Source: Faecalibacillus faecis
GTDB lineage: Bacteria > Bacillota_I > Bacilli_A > Erysipelotrichales > Coprobacillaceae
Length of the DNA: 64,000 nt
Direction: 5' to 3'
NCBI RefSeq assembly: GCF_003024675.1
Contig: NZ_PYLP01000007.1
Location: 1-64,000, forward strand
The stretch's first letter is position 1. Every line of letters starts with the position of its first letter. A program made the position numbers and the translations under genes. The notes under the pieces were generated by a model. It did no database searches. It had not been told where the DNA came from and saw only the letters and a list, made by a program, of their open reading frames with translations. This document shows positions 26,215 to 34,628 of the stretch, piece by piece.

Positions 26215-27273
26215 CTATTCTTTTATTTTTATCATTAATTCATTCTTTTCTTGTTTTAAAGAAGCATGATCTATTTGTTTATAATGATAAAGGATTTCCT
26301 CATTTTCTTTAGTAATTTCAAGATTTTCATCTTGATAAATTCTCTTTTCATTTATAAGATGTTGAATCAATTCAATTTGTTTTTGATCTAAAGACATCCT
26401 TTGTTTACGTTGTTCTTTATTATACTTCAAATTCTTTTGAAATTGTTTACGATAGATACTTGGAGTAATTCCATACAATTCTTTAAATGCTTGACTATAT
26501 GCTTTAGAACTTGTCATACCGCAATGAAAAGCAATTTCATCAATTGAATCCTTTCCCGCAAGAAGTGCTTCTAAAGAGTGACGTATTCTTACCATTGATA
26601 AATACTTTACAAAACTGACGCCTGTATATCTTTTAAATAAACGTGAAGCATAGGAATTACTAAAAGATAGATTCTTAGCAATATCTTCTAAATGAATATC
26701 TTTTTGATAATTTTGATCAATGAAAAGAATAGCTTTCATATAATTTTCATGATTTTTAGATGTTAAAGGAAGTTGTTCTATTGAATATTCTTTATTCTCA
26801 CTAATGATATAGATTAAGTGAGAAATCACTTTATTCAATAAATAAACATTATCTTTCTTTTGAATAAAATGAAGTAATAAAATACCAAGTTGTTGTTGAA
26901 TTTGTAGAAGTAACTTTTCATTTTGATTTTTACGACAAACACAAGATTTAAAACTTTGATCAATATCTCCTACCATATAATGAGGTAAATATGAAAAATC
27001 AATATGTAACGTTAAAATAATACTTTCAGGCTCATTCATTTTAAGCATATGAATATCATATGGTGCAATTAAAACAAGTTCATGTTTCTTAATAAGTGTT
27101 GACATACTTTCCGTAATAACTTCATAACTACCTTTTAAAACATAAGAGATTTCTAAACTTGATTGTCTTGAAAAAGCTAAACGATTAAATTGGTTAATAC
27201 TTAAACTTAGAGGATAACCAAATTTTTGTCCTGAAAAGTCATAATAATAATTCATATTTTGCATATTTACCAT
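26215..27273 (-). CDS. AraC-family transcriptional regulator
   Basis: 352 residues: an N-terminal cupin-like sensor (about 10-130), then two helix-turn-helix motifs (about 188-285) with DIHLEDIAKNLSFSNSYASRLFKRYTG and DEIAFHCGMTSSKAYSQAFKELYGITPSIYRK, the latter being the AraC signature. A ~65-residue charged, probably coiled-coil tail (290-352) follows, which is unusual for the family. It lies directly upstream of, and in the same orientation as, the two flavoenzyme genes, so it is their likely regulator. Several close ATGs (27273, 27264, 27255) make the exact start uncertain. Confidence 0.88.
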   Translation of the reverse strand: MVNMQNMNYYYDFSGQKFGYPLSLSINQFNRLAFSRQSSLEISYVLKGSYEVITESMSTLIKKHELVLIAPYDIHMLKMNEPESIILTLHIDFSYLPHYMVGDIDQSFKSCVCRKNQNEKLLLQIQQQLGILLLHFIQKKDNVYLLNKVISHLIYIISENKEYSIEQLPLTSKNHENYMKAILFIDQNYQKDIHLEDIAKNLSFSNSYASRLFKRYTGVSFVKYLSMVRIRHSLEALLAGKDSIDEIAFHCGMTSSKAYSQAFKELYGITPSIYRKQFQKNLKYNKEQRKQRMSLDQKQIELIQHLINEKRIYQDENLEITKENEEILYHYKQIDHASLKQEKNELMIKIKE

Positions 27274-27310
27274 CTCATTTCTTCTTTTATCTTATCATGA
27301 AAAAAGCAAT

Positions 27311-27333
27311 AAAAAAAGCCTCGTTAAAGGCTT
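27311..27333 (-). terminator. Terminator of the MATE-PPC-AKR operon
   Basis: The hairpin AAGCCT / AGGCTT overlaps the aldo/keto reductase stop and is followed on the minus strand by seven T. Confidence 0.8.
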
Positions 27334-28252
27334 ATGGTAATGGTTTATCACTTGCAAGATAGAGATCATACCATTCTTGACGTGTAAGTTGTATTTTACA
27401 AGCTTCACTGATTTCTTTTAAATGAATAGGTGATGTTGTTCCAACAATCGGTTGCATTTTAGCTGGATGTCTTAAAAGCCACGCAATCGCAATTGTTGGT
27501 TTTGTTACGTGATATTTATTTGCAATTTCTTGCATAACATCGTTTAATTTTTGATAGTCAGGATGATCAATAAAAGTTCCTTCCGCCCAAGAAGCTTGAA
27601 TTGAACTCCATGGTTGAATTGTAATATCATTTAAACGACAATAATCTAAAACACCACCATCTTTATCTTGAGCAAAAGCTTCTTTCATATTCATATTTAA
27701 TCCCGAATCAATCATCACTGAATGAACAATCGATAATTGAAGTTGATTAATAATTAAAGGATATTTTGAATATTTCTTCAACAATTCAATTTGTAAAGGT
27801 GTATGATTTGAAACTCCAAAATATTTTACTTTTCCTGCTTGATAAAGTTCATCAAAAGCTTCTGCTACTTCTTGAGGATCACATAAAGCATCTGGGCGAT
27901 GAAGCAATAAAATTTCTACATGATCCGTATTTAATCTTTTTAGTGAATCATTGACACATTGAAGAATATGTTCTTTAGAAAAATCATATCTTTTTCCTGG
28001 TACAATGCCACATTTTGTTTGAAGAATCATCTTTGCACGATATTCTGGATGACGTTTTAAAACTTCACCAAATACTTCTTCTGATTTTCCTCCACCATAA
28101 ATATCAGCATGATCAAAAAAATTAATTCCTAAATCTAATGCTGTTTTTACAAGTTCTTCTACTTCTTCTACACTTTTACCACTAATTCTCATACATCCTA
28201 AAGCGATTTTAGAAACTGTCAAATCACTTTGTGGTAATTTATAATATTCCAT
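27332..28252 (-). CDS. Aldo/keto reductase (YdhF-like)
   Basis: 306-residue NAD(P)H-dependent aldo/keto reductase with the (beta/alpha)8 fold. The tetrad is visible as Asp in FDHADIYGGG (about 46), Tyr (about 51), Lys in LQTKCGIVPG and His in LLLHRPD (about 118). The cofactor region QPIVGTTSPIHLKE is near the C-terminus. It follows the PPC gene by 11 bp in a MATE-PPC-AKR operon. Substrate unknown. Confidence 0.9.
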   Translation of the reverse strand: MEYYKLPQSDLTVSKIALGCMRISGKSVEEVEELVKTALDLGINFFDHADIYGGGKSEEVFGEVLKRHPEYRAKMILQTKCGIVPGKRYDFSKEHILQCVNDSLKRLNTDHVEILLLHRPDALCDPQEVAEAFDELYQAGKVKYFGVSNHTPLQIELLKKYSKYPLIINQLQLSIVHSVMIDSGLNMNMKEAFAQDKDGGVLDYCRLNDITIQPWSSIQASWAEGTFIDHPDYQKLNDVMQEIANKYHVTKPTIAIAWLLRHPAKMQPIVGTTSPIHLKEISEACKIQLTRQEWYDLYLASDKPLP

Positions 28253-28263
28253 CTTTTTATCTC

Positions 28264-28683
28264 CTATAATTTCAATAAATTTAAACCAACTTCTTCATCA
28301 AAATAACGATCTACTTCTCCATTAATAATTTGAATAACCATTTCACAGGTTGCAGAAACAATAGCTTTATTTAAATGTCCACCGAATACTTGTCCTTGAT
28401 CATTTCCCGCTGATAAATGCATATGACTGTAATATTCATCATTCATTGTATTGATTGTTCCCGTAAGCGAAACAATTTCAAAATCACCTTTAAATTCATT
28501 GGCATAATATTTCTTTTCTTTTGTTTTAAAAACACCTACCGTAAATTCATTAATGGCACCAAGAGCTGAAATACTGGCGAGTTTAATCTTTTCTTTTAAA
28601 GCAACGTTTTTAACTTGTTTAACAATATCTTCTCCCTTATCCATTCTTACAATAATTGTTTGTTCAAATCTTTGATATTTCAT
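28264..28683 (-). CDS. PPC/DUF296-domain protein
   Basis: 139 residues that are essentially one PPC (plant and prokaryote conserved, DUF296) domain. Visible family features are SISALGAINEFTVGVF (about 38-53) and the metal-site-like segment HMHLSAGNDQGQVFGGHL (about 92-109). In plants the domain accompanies AT-hooks, but bacterial stand-alone copies are trimeric proteins of unclear function. No AT-hook is present here. It sits between a MATE exporter and an aldo/keto reductase with gaps of 11-14 bp, so the three are probably co-transcribed. Confidence 0.88.
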   Translation of the reverse strand: MKYQRFEQTIIVRMDKGEDIVKQVKNVALKEKIKLASISALGAINEFTVGVFKTKEKKYYANEFKGDFEIVSLTGTINTMNDEYYSHMHLSAGNDQGQVFGGHLNKAIVSATCEMVIQIINGEVDRYFDEEVGLNLLKL

Positions 28684-28697
28684 TTTATCCTCCTTAT

Positions 28698-30053
28698 CTA
28701 TCTTTGATCAACACGATATTTCCATCTACCTGATAGAAAACGCGTAGAAAGTAATAAACATCTTGATACATTATCTAAAACCATCATGATCCATACACTT
28801 TCAAGTCCAAGCGAAAATACATTGATCATCAACATGGAACCAAAAATACGAATCCCCCACATTGTCATTAAAGAAAAAACAAAAGGTGCTTTTGTATCTC
28901 CCATCCCATTAAATGTTCCTTCTAAAATAATTAAAATACCATATATAGGTTCACTTACTGAAACTATACGTAAAACTCTTGTTCCTAAAGCAATAACGCG
29001 TGGATCTGGTGTAAATAAAGCCATTAAATGACCGGCAAATATAAATAAGAAAATTCCCGCCATCAACATAATACTTGAGGTAATGCAACAAGTAAGATAA
29101 GTCATACGTTTAACTTTCACTTTATCTTTTTCACCTACCGCATTTCCTACAAGAGTGCTTACAGACGATTGAAAACCATAACCCGGTGCATAGAAAGCTT
29201 GTTCAGCTTGAATGGCAATGGTATGTGTCGCAAAAGGAACAACTCCTAGTTTCGCAATTAAGGAAGCAAAAGTAACATGTCCTAAACAAATCACACTTCT
29301 TTCCATAACAACAGGTGTCGCAATTTTTAAACATTCTAAACATAATGGTTTATGAAAATGGAAACCGGTATGTTTAAAATCAAAAATTTGATTTTTATAA
29401 TAATGTCTAAAAATCATAACGCCTCCAACAACATAAGAAATTGCTGAAGCAATGGCCGCACCTGAAACTGAAAGTCCCGCTCCGTATACTGTTATGCCAA
29501 ACATCTTTCTTGTGGGATAAATCAAAATAAAATTTAAAACAATATTAATTAAATTCATATAAACATTGATCATCATCGGCGTTTTCATATCTTTAACTGC
29601 ACGAAGCGTTGATGATAAAACGATAATCATTGTCCTAAAAATAAAAGGTGAAGAAACAATAAAGAAATAAATTGATGCATCTTTTCTTATTTCCTTTGCT
29701 CCATTTAACCAACCTGGTAAAAATGGTGCAATAATAACACTTATAATTGACGTTAATAAACCTATAACCAAGGAAATAAAAAGGGCTTGTTGTCCTGTCA
29801 TCTGTACCTTTTTATGATTTTTTGCGCCATCAGCTTGAGCACATACCGCTAAGATTCCAACCCCAAAAGCGACTGAAATGCTTCCTAGAAGCCATGTAAC
29901 TGATGATGTTAAACCAACTGCAGCCGAAGCTGTTGCTCCCATGGCACCGACCATAGCCGTATCTACATAAGTGACAATCGTATTCATTGCTTCTTGAATA
30001 ATTGCCGGCCAAGCAAGATGACATATTCTTTTAATATCTGTTTTATACTTCAT
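28698..30053 (-). CDS. MATE-family efflux transporter
   Basis: A 451-residue multidrug and toxin extrusion family cation/drug antiporter with about 12 hydrophobic helices in two related halves. The starts of the halves are recognisable: LAWPAIIQEAMNTIVTYVDTAMVGAMG in the first and CLKIATPVVMERSVICLGH in the second. It is the first gene of a MATE-PPC-AKR operon, so it may export a product or toxic relative of the reductase substrate. The actual cargo cannot be told. Confidence 0.93.
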   Translation of the reverse strand: MKYKTDIKRICHLAWPAIIQEAMNTIVTYVDTAMVGAMGATASAAVGLTSSVTWLLGSISVAFGVGILAVCAQADGAKNHKKVQMTGQQALFISLVIGLLTSIISVIIAPFLPGWLNGAKEIRKDASIYFFIVSSPFIFRTMIIVLSSTLRAVKDMKTPMMINVYMNLINIVLNFILIYPTRKMFGITVYGAGLSVSGAAIASAISYVVGGVMIFRHYYKNQIFDFKHTGFHFHKPLCLECLKIATPVVMERSVICLGHVTFASLIAKLGVVPFATHTIAIQAEQAFYAPGYGFQSSVSTLVGNAVGEKDKVKVKRMTYLTCCITSSIMLMAGIFLFIFAGHLMALFTPDPRVIALGTRVLRIVSVSEPIYGILIILEGTFNGMGDTKAPFVFSLMTMWGIRIFGSMLMINVFSLGLESVWIMMVLDNVSRCLLLSTRFLSGRWKYRVDQR

Positions 30054-30085
30054 TCTCTCATCCTTCCATTAAGTCTATTATACAA

Positions 30086-30113
30086 CAAAAAAGGGAATAA
30101 ACAATGTTATTCC
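30086..30113 (-). terminator. Terminator of the 57-residue gene
   Basis: The perfect stem GGAATAA / TTATTCC with a 6-nt loop, followed on the minus strand by CTTTTTTG, starts at the stop codon. It cuts the small gene off from the MATE operon. Confidence 0.85.
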
Positions 30114-30286
30114 TATGCTGCTTGATATAAACGTGTTCTTTTAACATCTAGATATTTCCAGTATTTTCTTTCCCGACCGCCTACAGCTATTACTAATTGA
30201 TCACTATAGCCAAATTCTCTGGCAATCGTTCCTTTTTTCACTTTAGAAATGTGTGTTAATTTACCATCAAGTATTGCATATTTCAT
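30113..30286 (-). CDS. 57-residue small protein of unknown function
   Basis: A complete small frame with ATG at 30286, a strong Shine-Dalgarno (AAGGGGGT) 7 nt upstream, a TATAAT further upstream (about 30316-30321) and a terminator right at its stop. The product begins MKYAILDGKLTHISKVKKGT, is basic (many Lys and Arg) and contains GGRERKYWKYLDVKRTR. No signal peptide, membrane helix or cysteines. I do not recognise a family; a nucleic-acid-binding role is possible from its charge but is only a guess. Confidence 0.7.
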   Translation of the reverse strand: MKYAILDGKLTHISKVKKGTIAREFGYSDQLVIAVGGRERKYWKYLDVKRTRLYQAA

Positions 30287-30375
30287 AATAGCTACCCCCT
30301 TTATCTACTTCTATTATATATATTTAAGGAAAAGCTATTTTTATTTATATATATTTAAACACCTGTTTTTTGTAT

Positions 30376-30403
30376 TTAAAAAGGAGATTTTAAATCTCCT
30401 TTT
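30376..30403 (-). terminator. Terminator of the second alcohol dehydrogenase gene
   Basis: The stem AAAAGGAGAT / ATCTCCTTTT followed by TTTAAATAC on the minus strand, about 10 nt after the stop. Confidence 0.82.
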
Positions 30404-30412
30404 CTATTTATA

Positions 30413-31630
30413 CTAGAAATCTACTTCAGTATCATAGTAGCATGCTTTTAATAGAGCAACCATTTCATCATGATTTGGAATACGTGGGTTTGATCCAGTA
30501 CATGCATCAGCAATAGCGTTGTCTGCGATTTCATCAACACGTGCTAAGAAGATATCTTCTGGAACAAATCCAGTTTCAGCTGGCATACCATCTGCACCAT
30601 ATTTATTAATTCCATGAGGAATATTTAATTCATCATTCATCCCTCTTAAATATTTAATTAATAAAGTAACTTTTTCATCATCGTTAGCTCCACCTAAATG
30701 CATATAATCAGCAATAACACCATAACGTTTTTTAGCTGTTGGATCTTTTGCATTGAATGCAATAACTTTTGGTAAATACATTGCATTGGCAGCACCATGG
30801 ATAATATGTCCACCTTGATCAACGAAAGCAGCTCCTGTTTTATGAGCCATTGAGTGAACAATACCTAATAAGGCATTAGAAAATGATTGACCTGCTAAAC
30901 ATTGAGCATCATGCATTGTATCTCTTGCATCCATGTCTCCATTATATGATTTTACTAAATTAGCTTGAATTAATTCAATTGCATGAATTGCAAGTGGATC
31001 TGTATAGTTACAATTTGCAGTAGAAACATAAGCTTCAATAGCATGAGTCATTGCATCCATACCAGTATGAGCAACTAATTTAACTGGCATTGTTTCAGCT
31101 AAATCAGGATCAACGATAGCAACATCTGGGGTAATTTCAAAGTCAGCGATAGGATATTTAATTCCTTTATTATAGTCTGTAATAATTGAAAAAGCAGTAA
31201 CTTCTGTAGCTGTACCACTTGTAGATGGGATTGCACAGAAATGAGCTTTTTTACGTAATTTTGGAATACCAAATACTTTGCACATATCTTCAAATGTGAT
31301 ATCAGGGTATTCATATTTAATCCACATTGCTTTAGCCGCATCAATTGGTGAACCTCCACCCATAGCTACGATCCAATCTGGATTAAATTCTTCCATAACA
31401 GCTGCACCTTTCATAACAGTTTCAACTGATGGATCTGGTTCAATACCTTCAAATAATTTAACTTCCATTCCAGCTTCTTGTAAATAGCTAACAGCACGAT
31501 CTAAGAAACCATTACGTTTCATTGATCCTCCACCAACACATACAATTGCTTTTTTTCCTTCTAAAGTTTTTAGAGCTTCTAACGCTCCTTTTCCATGATA
31601 TAAATCTCTAGGTAATGTAAATCTTTGCAT
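30413..31630 (-). CDS. Iron-containing alcohol dehydrogenase (AdhE C-domain-like)
   Basis: 405-residue group III Fe-dependent alcohol dehydrogenase. The cofactor motif GGGSPIDAAKAMW (about 92-104), STSGTATEVTAFSIITD, and metal-site segments GMDAMTHAIEAY, HSMAHKTG and GGHIIHGAANA are present. It is closest in style to the ADH module of bifunctional AdhE, and distinct from the FucO-like enzyme at 19909-21054. It probably reduces acetaldehyde or another short aldehyde to an alcohol in fermentation. A LysR-type gene lies immediately upstream in the same direction. Confidence 0.9.
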   Translation of the reverse strand: MQRFTLPRDLYHGKGALEALKTLEGKKAIVCVGGGSMKRNGFLDRAVSYLQEAGMEVKLFEGIEPDPSVETVMKGAAVMEEFNPDWIVAMGGGSPIDAAKAMWIKYEYPDITFEDMCKVFGIPKLRKKAHFCAIPSTSGTATEVTAFSIITDYNKGIKYPIADFEITPDVAIVDPDLAETMPVKLVAHTGMDAMTHAIEAYVSTANCNYTDPLAIHAIELIQANLVKSYNGDMDARDTMHDAQCLAGQSFSNALLGIVHSMAHKTGAAFVDQGGHIIHGAANAMYLPKVIAFNAKDPTAKKRYGVIADYMHLGGANDDEKVTLLIKYLRGMNDELNIPHGINKYGADGMPAETGFVPEDIFLARVDEIADNAIADACTGSNPRIPNHDEMVALLKACYYDTEVDF

Positions 31631-31693
31631 AACTTATTCTCCTCTTTTCCTACATTTAATGATATCACTTACATTTCCTTTTGGTTAGATACT

Positions 31694-31721
31694 AAAAAGG
31701 CATAGAGATATGCCTTTTTTT
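31694..31721. terminator. Bidirectional terminator between lysR and the alcohol dehydrogenase
   Basis: The stem AAAAGGCATA / TATGCCTTTT with a tight loop has a T-tract on both strands. It would end lysR transcription on the minus strand. Confidence 0.75.
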
Positions 31722-31761
31722 ATATATCAAGTTATTTTTTTCACATTACATGTGCATTTTT

Positions 31762-32652
31762 TCACTTTACTTGTTCGATCACTTTTTTTAAACATTTAAT
31801 AAAATTTTGATCTTCTTTTGATAAAACATAGCCTTTACGATAAATCAAATAATCAACATAGGGTGTTTTTTGATCTTTACATTCTTTTAAAATAAAATGA
31901 TTATGTTTTAAAAGCTTTTTAGGAATAGGAGCTACCCACATATAAGTTTCAGGAATTTCATTTAAAAGTTCAAATTGAATTCCTCTTTCATAGATATTCA
32001 TTTGTTTATGATGTTCTTGTTTTCCATCTTGAATATGTATATCTCCATGTTTTAATTCAATTTGTTTCTTTAAATCTTTAATACTTATTTCTTGATCTTT
32101 AAGCGGATTATCATTTGAAATAAGTATTTGATAATCAAATGAAAACAGTTTTTCATATGTTAATTCTTTTAAAGTTAAAATATTAAAATAATAATCTTGA
32201 TCTCTTATTGGAAAACGCACAATTCCTAGATTATTTTCCCCATCATAAACATTTTGAATTGTATCAATCGAATTTGTTTCTCGATAATTTAAATTCAATT
32301 CTTTTTTCATATTATTATCCATCTTCAAATATTCAATAAACGCTTCCGATATATAGCTTGAACGAGGTACACAAATATCTAAATTAAGCTTATGGGGATC
32401 ATCTTGATACATATTTTTTAAACAATCTACTTCTTGAACGATCTTTTTAGCTTGCATCAAGAATTCCTTTCCTTTTGTAGTAGGAACAACACCTTTATTA
32501 TGTCTTTCAAAGATTTTAATATTGGCTTCTTCTTCTATTTCTTTAATTATTTTTGATAAACGAGGTTGATTTACATAGAGATGTTGTGCTGCTTTGGAAA
32601 TTGATTCACATTTTTCAACTTCTATCAAATATTTTAAATGTAAAAAATTCAT
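31762..32652 (-). CDS. LysR-family transcriptional regulator
   Basis: 296 residues: an N-terminal winged helix (1-60) with MNFLHLKYLIEVEKCESISKAAQHLYVNQPRLSK, then a LysR substrate-binding domain (about 90-290) that may bind an organic-acid inducer. It lies directly before the alcohol dehydrogenase gene on the same strand with a terminator between them, so it may regulate that gene. The -10 (TGATATAAT type) is just upstream of its AAGGAG ribosome-binding site. Confidence 0.93.
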   Translation of the reverse strand: MNFLHLKYLIEVEKCESISKAAQHLYVNQPRLSKIIKEIEEEANIKIFERHNKGVVPTTKGKEFLMQAKKIVQEVDCLKNMYQDDPHKLNLDICVPRSSYISEAFIEYLKMDNNMKKELNLNYRETNSIDTIQNVYDGENNLGIVRFPIRDQDYYFNILTLKELTYEKLFSFDYQILISNDNPLKDQEISIKDLKKQIELKHGDIHIQDGKQEHHKQMNIYERGIQFELLNEIPETYMWVAPIPKKLLKHNHFILKECKDQKTPYVDYLIYRKGYVLSKEDQNFIKCLKKVIEQVK

Positions 32653-32694
32653 TTTCTAGCTCCTTAAATATAATATAACTATTATATCATTTCT

Positions 32695-32726
32695 ATAAAA
32701 AAATTCTATGCAAAAACATAGAATTT
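32695..32726 (-). terminator. Terminator of the scpA-scpB-DUF5662 operon
   Basis: The stem AAATTCTATG / CATAGAATTT with a 6-nt loop overlaps the end of the operon and is followed by T residues on the minus strand. Confidence 0.83.
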
Positions 32727-33240
32727 ATAAATAAGTTTCTTTAATATAATCAATTGTTTCTTCTAAATTACTTTTAGATAAATGAACTAACATATCTTTA
32801 ATCATTGCATCTGTTTCTTCATGAATCACATAATAACCATGTGTTTTATTATAATAATCTAAAGGAGCAGAAACATCAAAGTCATTTCCACGATAGACCA
32901 TCGTTGCCGCAACACGATCACAAAACATTTCCACAACATATTTTGTCGGCATTTTAGCAGGAACGACTCCTTGTCTTGAAAAATCAACCCAATATTCCCA
33001 ATGATGTTTATTTCTTCCTTTATGATGAAGCCAAGCGGAAGAATAACCAATCGTTTCTCTTTCAATAGAATTAGGGGAACGTGTTCCTACCCAATATTTA
33101 GCTCCTGTTTTAAGTTCAGTTGGTGAATACTTTGATAAATCATGAAGGATTCCTTGTTTATAAAGACCACATTTAAAACAAAGCATTGTCACATAATATT
33201 TATGTTTATTAATTGTTTTCAAATGATTAATCAGTTTCAC
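32725..33240 (-). CDS. DUF5662-family protein
   Basis: 171 residues matching the DUF5662 family as I know it. It has HDLSK (about 33-37) and a histidine-rich HHKGRNKHHWEYW segment (about 71-83), a pattern suggesting a metal-binding, HD-like helical fold. No catalytic function is established. The start overlaps the scpB stop by 14 bp, so it is translationally coupled to the condensin-associated genes scpA and scpB, which is an unexpected partnership. Confidence 0.78.
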   Translation of the reverse strand: MKLINHLKTINKHKYYVTMLCFKCGLYKQGILHDLSKYSPTELKTGAKYWVGTRSPNSIERETIGYSSAWLHHKGRNKHHWEYWVDFSRQGVVPAKMPTKYVVEMFCDRVAATMVYRGNDFDVSAPLDYYNKTHGYYVIHEETDAMIKDMLVHLSKSNLEETIDYIKETYL

Positions 33241-33805
33241 TTAAATCACCTTCTTGATATCTTGTCGCAAATATATCTTCATCACTTTCAGTTTCTACAA
33301 TATCCCCTAATTCAGGAAGTTCATCTAAAGAAGCCAGTGAAAAAGCATCCATAAATTCATCCGTCACTCCATATAAAATAGGAAGTCCTGGACTTTCTTC
33401 TCTTCCTACTTCTTTAATAAGCGCTTTGGCAAGAAGTTTACGAATCATCGCATCACACCCTACCCCACGAATATCTTCTACTTTTGAACGGGTAATCGGT
33501 TGATTATAGGCAACAATGGCCAATGTTTCTAAAGCTGCTTGAGAAAGTTTTGCTTTGGATTGTTCTACCATTTTTTGATAATAAGGGAAATAGTCTGGGT
33601 TGGTCGCAAACTTATATTTACCACCAAAATTGACTACTTGGATTCCATTAAAACCTCTATGTTCATATTTTTCAATAAATTCATCCATCAATTCTGTTGC
33701 TTTCTTCTTAGAAACTTCTAATACAACTGAGATTTCTTTAATATCGAGTCCTTCATCTCCTCGAATATAAAGCATACCTTCTATGATATGGTCATAATTC
33801 TCCAT
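33227..33805 (-). CDS. scpB: Segregation and condensation protein B
   Basis: Winged-helix partner of the SMC-kleisin complex; two ScpB subunits bind the middle of ScpA. The 192 residues show the family pattern (EGMLYIRGDEGLDIKEI, LSQAALETLAIVAYNQPITRSKVEDIRGV, GRPxxY-like LPILYGVTDEFMDAFSL). It overlaps scpA by one base and the DUF5662 gene by 14 bp. An acidic tail (ESDEDIF) ends the protein. Confidence 0.95.
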   Translation of the reverse strand: MENYDHIIEGMLYIRGDEGLDIKEISVVLEVSKKKATELMDEFIEKYEHRGFNGIQVVNFGGKYKFATNPDYFPYYQKMVEQSKAKLSQAALETLAIVAYNQPITRSKVEDIRGVGCDAMIRKLLAKALIKEVGREESPGLPILYGVTDEFMDAFSLASLDELPELGDIVETESDEDIFATRYQEGDLSETD

Positions 33806-34533
33806 TAAGCTTTTCCCTCCACATATATTTCATTAAATAAGCCATCTTGGCTAATTTCTATTTCTTTATCTTTCGCTAAAACTAAAATTGATAAAAATGT
33901 CACAATAAAGTAATAACGATCTCCTCTTTCAAATAAATCTTCAAGTTTTACTTTTTTATTCACTCTTACTTTAAAGAATTTTCTAATTTCATCACTTCTT
34001 TGTTCAATAGAAATATCTTTTTTAGAAATATGGGTATCAAGAGGTTTTGATAAAGCTTTTCTTTGAAACATCTTTTGCATAGCTTTCATTAAATCATAGA
34101 CTTCTAAATCTTGAGGAATCATCGTTGAAGTATCCATAACATATTGTTCCATATTATCCGCTGGTTTAATGATTACTTCTTGACGTTTTTCATATTTTTC
34201 TTGAATTTCCTCAAGAACATCTTTATAACGTTTATATTCAATCAATCTTTTAATTAATGCTTCTCTTGGATCTTCTTGGTATTCATCATCAATTTGTACC
34301 TTTTCTTTAGGTAAAAGCATCTTACTTTTCATTTCAATTAATTGTGCTGCCATCACTAAATATTCTGACATGATTTCAAGTTGTGATGATTCCATCATAT
34401 GTATGTATTGTAGATATTGATCTGTAATGACAGAAAGTTCAAGAGTTTGTAGATCCATTTCTTTTTCTTTAATTAAATGAAGTAATAAATCCAAAGGGCC
34501 TTGAAAATCCTCTAAAATAACTTGATATTCCAT
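33805..34533 (-). CDS. scpA: Segregation and condensation protein A (kleisin)
   Basis: 242-residue kleisin that bridges the SMC dimer heads and recruits ScpB for chromosome organisation. The N-terminus YQVILEDFQGPLDLLLHLIKEKEMDL is diagnostic. The central region is helical and the C-terminus contains the winged helix. It is the first gene of scpA-scpB-DUF5662, transcribed divergently from the membrane protein at 34629. Confidence 0.95.
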   Translation of the reverse strand: MEYQVILEDFQGPLDLLLHLIKEKEMDLQTLELSVITDQYLQYIHMMESSQLEIMSEYLVMAAQLIEMKSKMLLPKEKVQIDDEYQEDPREALIKRLIEYKRYKDVLEEIQEKYEKRQEVIIKPADNMEQYVMDTSTMIPQDLEVYDLMKAMQKMFQRKALSKPLDTHISKKDISIEQRSDEIRKFFKVRVNKKVKLEDLFERGDRYYFIVTFLSILVLAKDKEIEISQDGLFNEIYVEGKA

Positions 34534-34552
34534 ATTTCCACCTCTGATTGGT

Positions 34553-34607
34553 ATTATAACATAAAAAAATATTTTTTATTTATTATCTTCGTTATTTCCT
34601 ATATAAT
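34553..34607. promoter_or_regulatory. Divergent promoters for scpA and the plus-strand membrane protein
   Basis: On the minus strand an extended -10 TG-T-TATAAT (34561-34553) serves scpA. On the plus strand TATAAT (34602-34607) lies 21 bp before the membrane-protein ATG, with only a poor -35 (TTTATT at 17 bp). The region between is nearly pure A/T. Confidence 0.5.
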
Positions 34608-34628
34608 ACGCATGAAAGGGGTTGTAAA

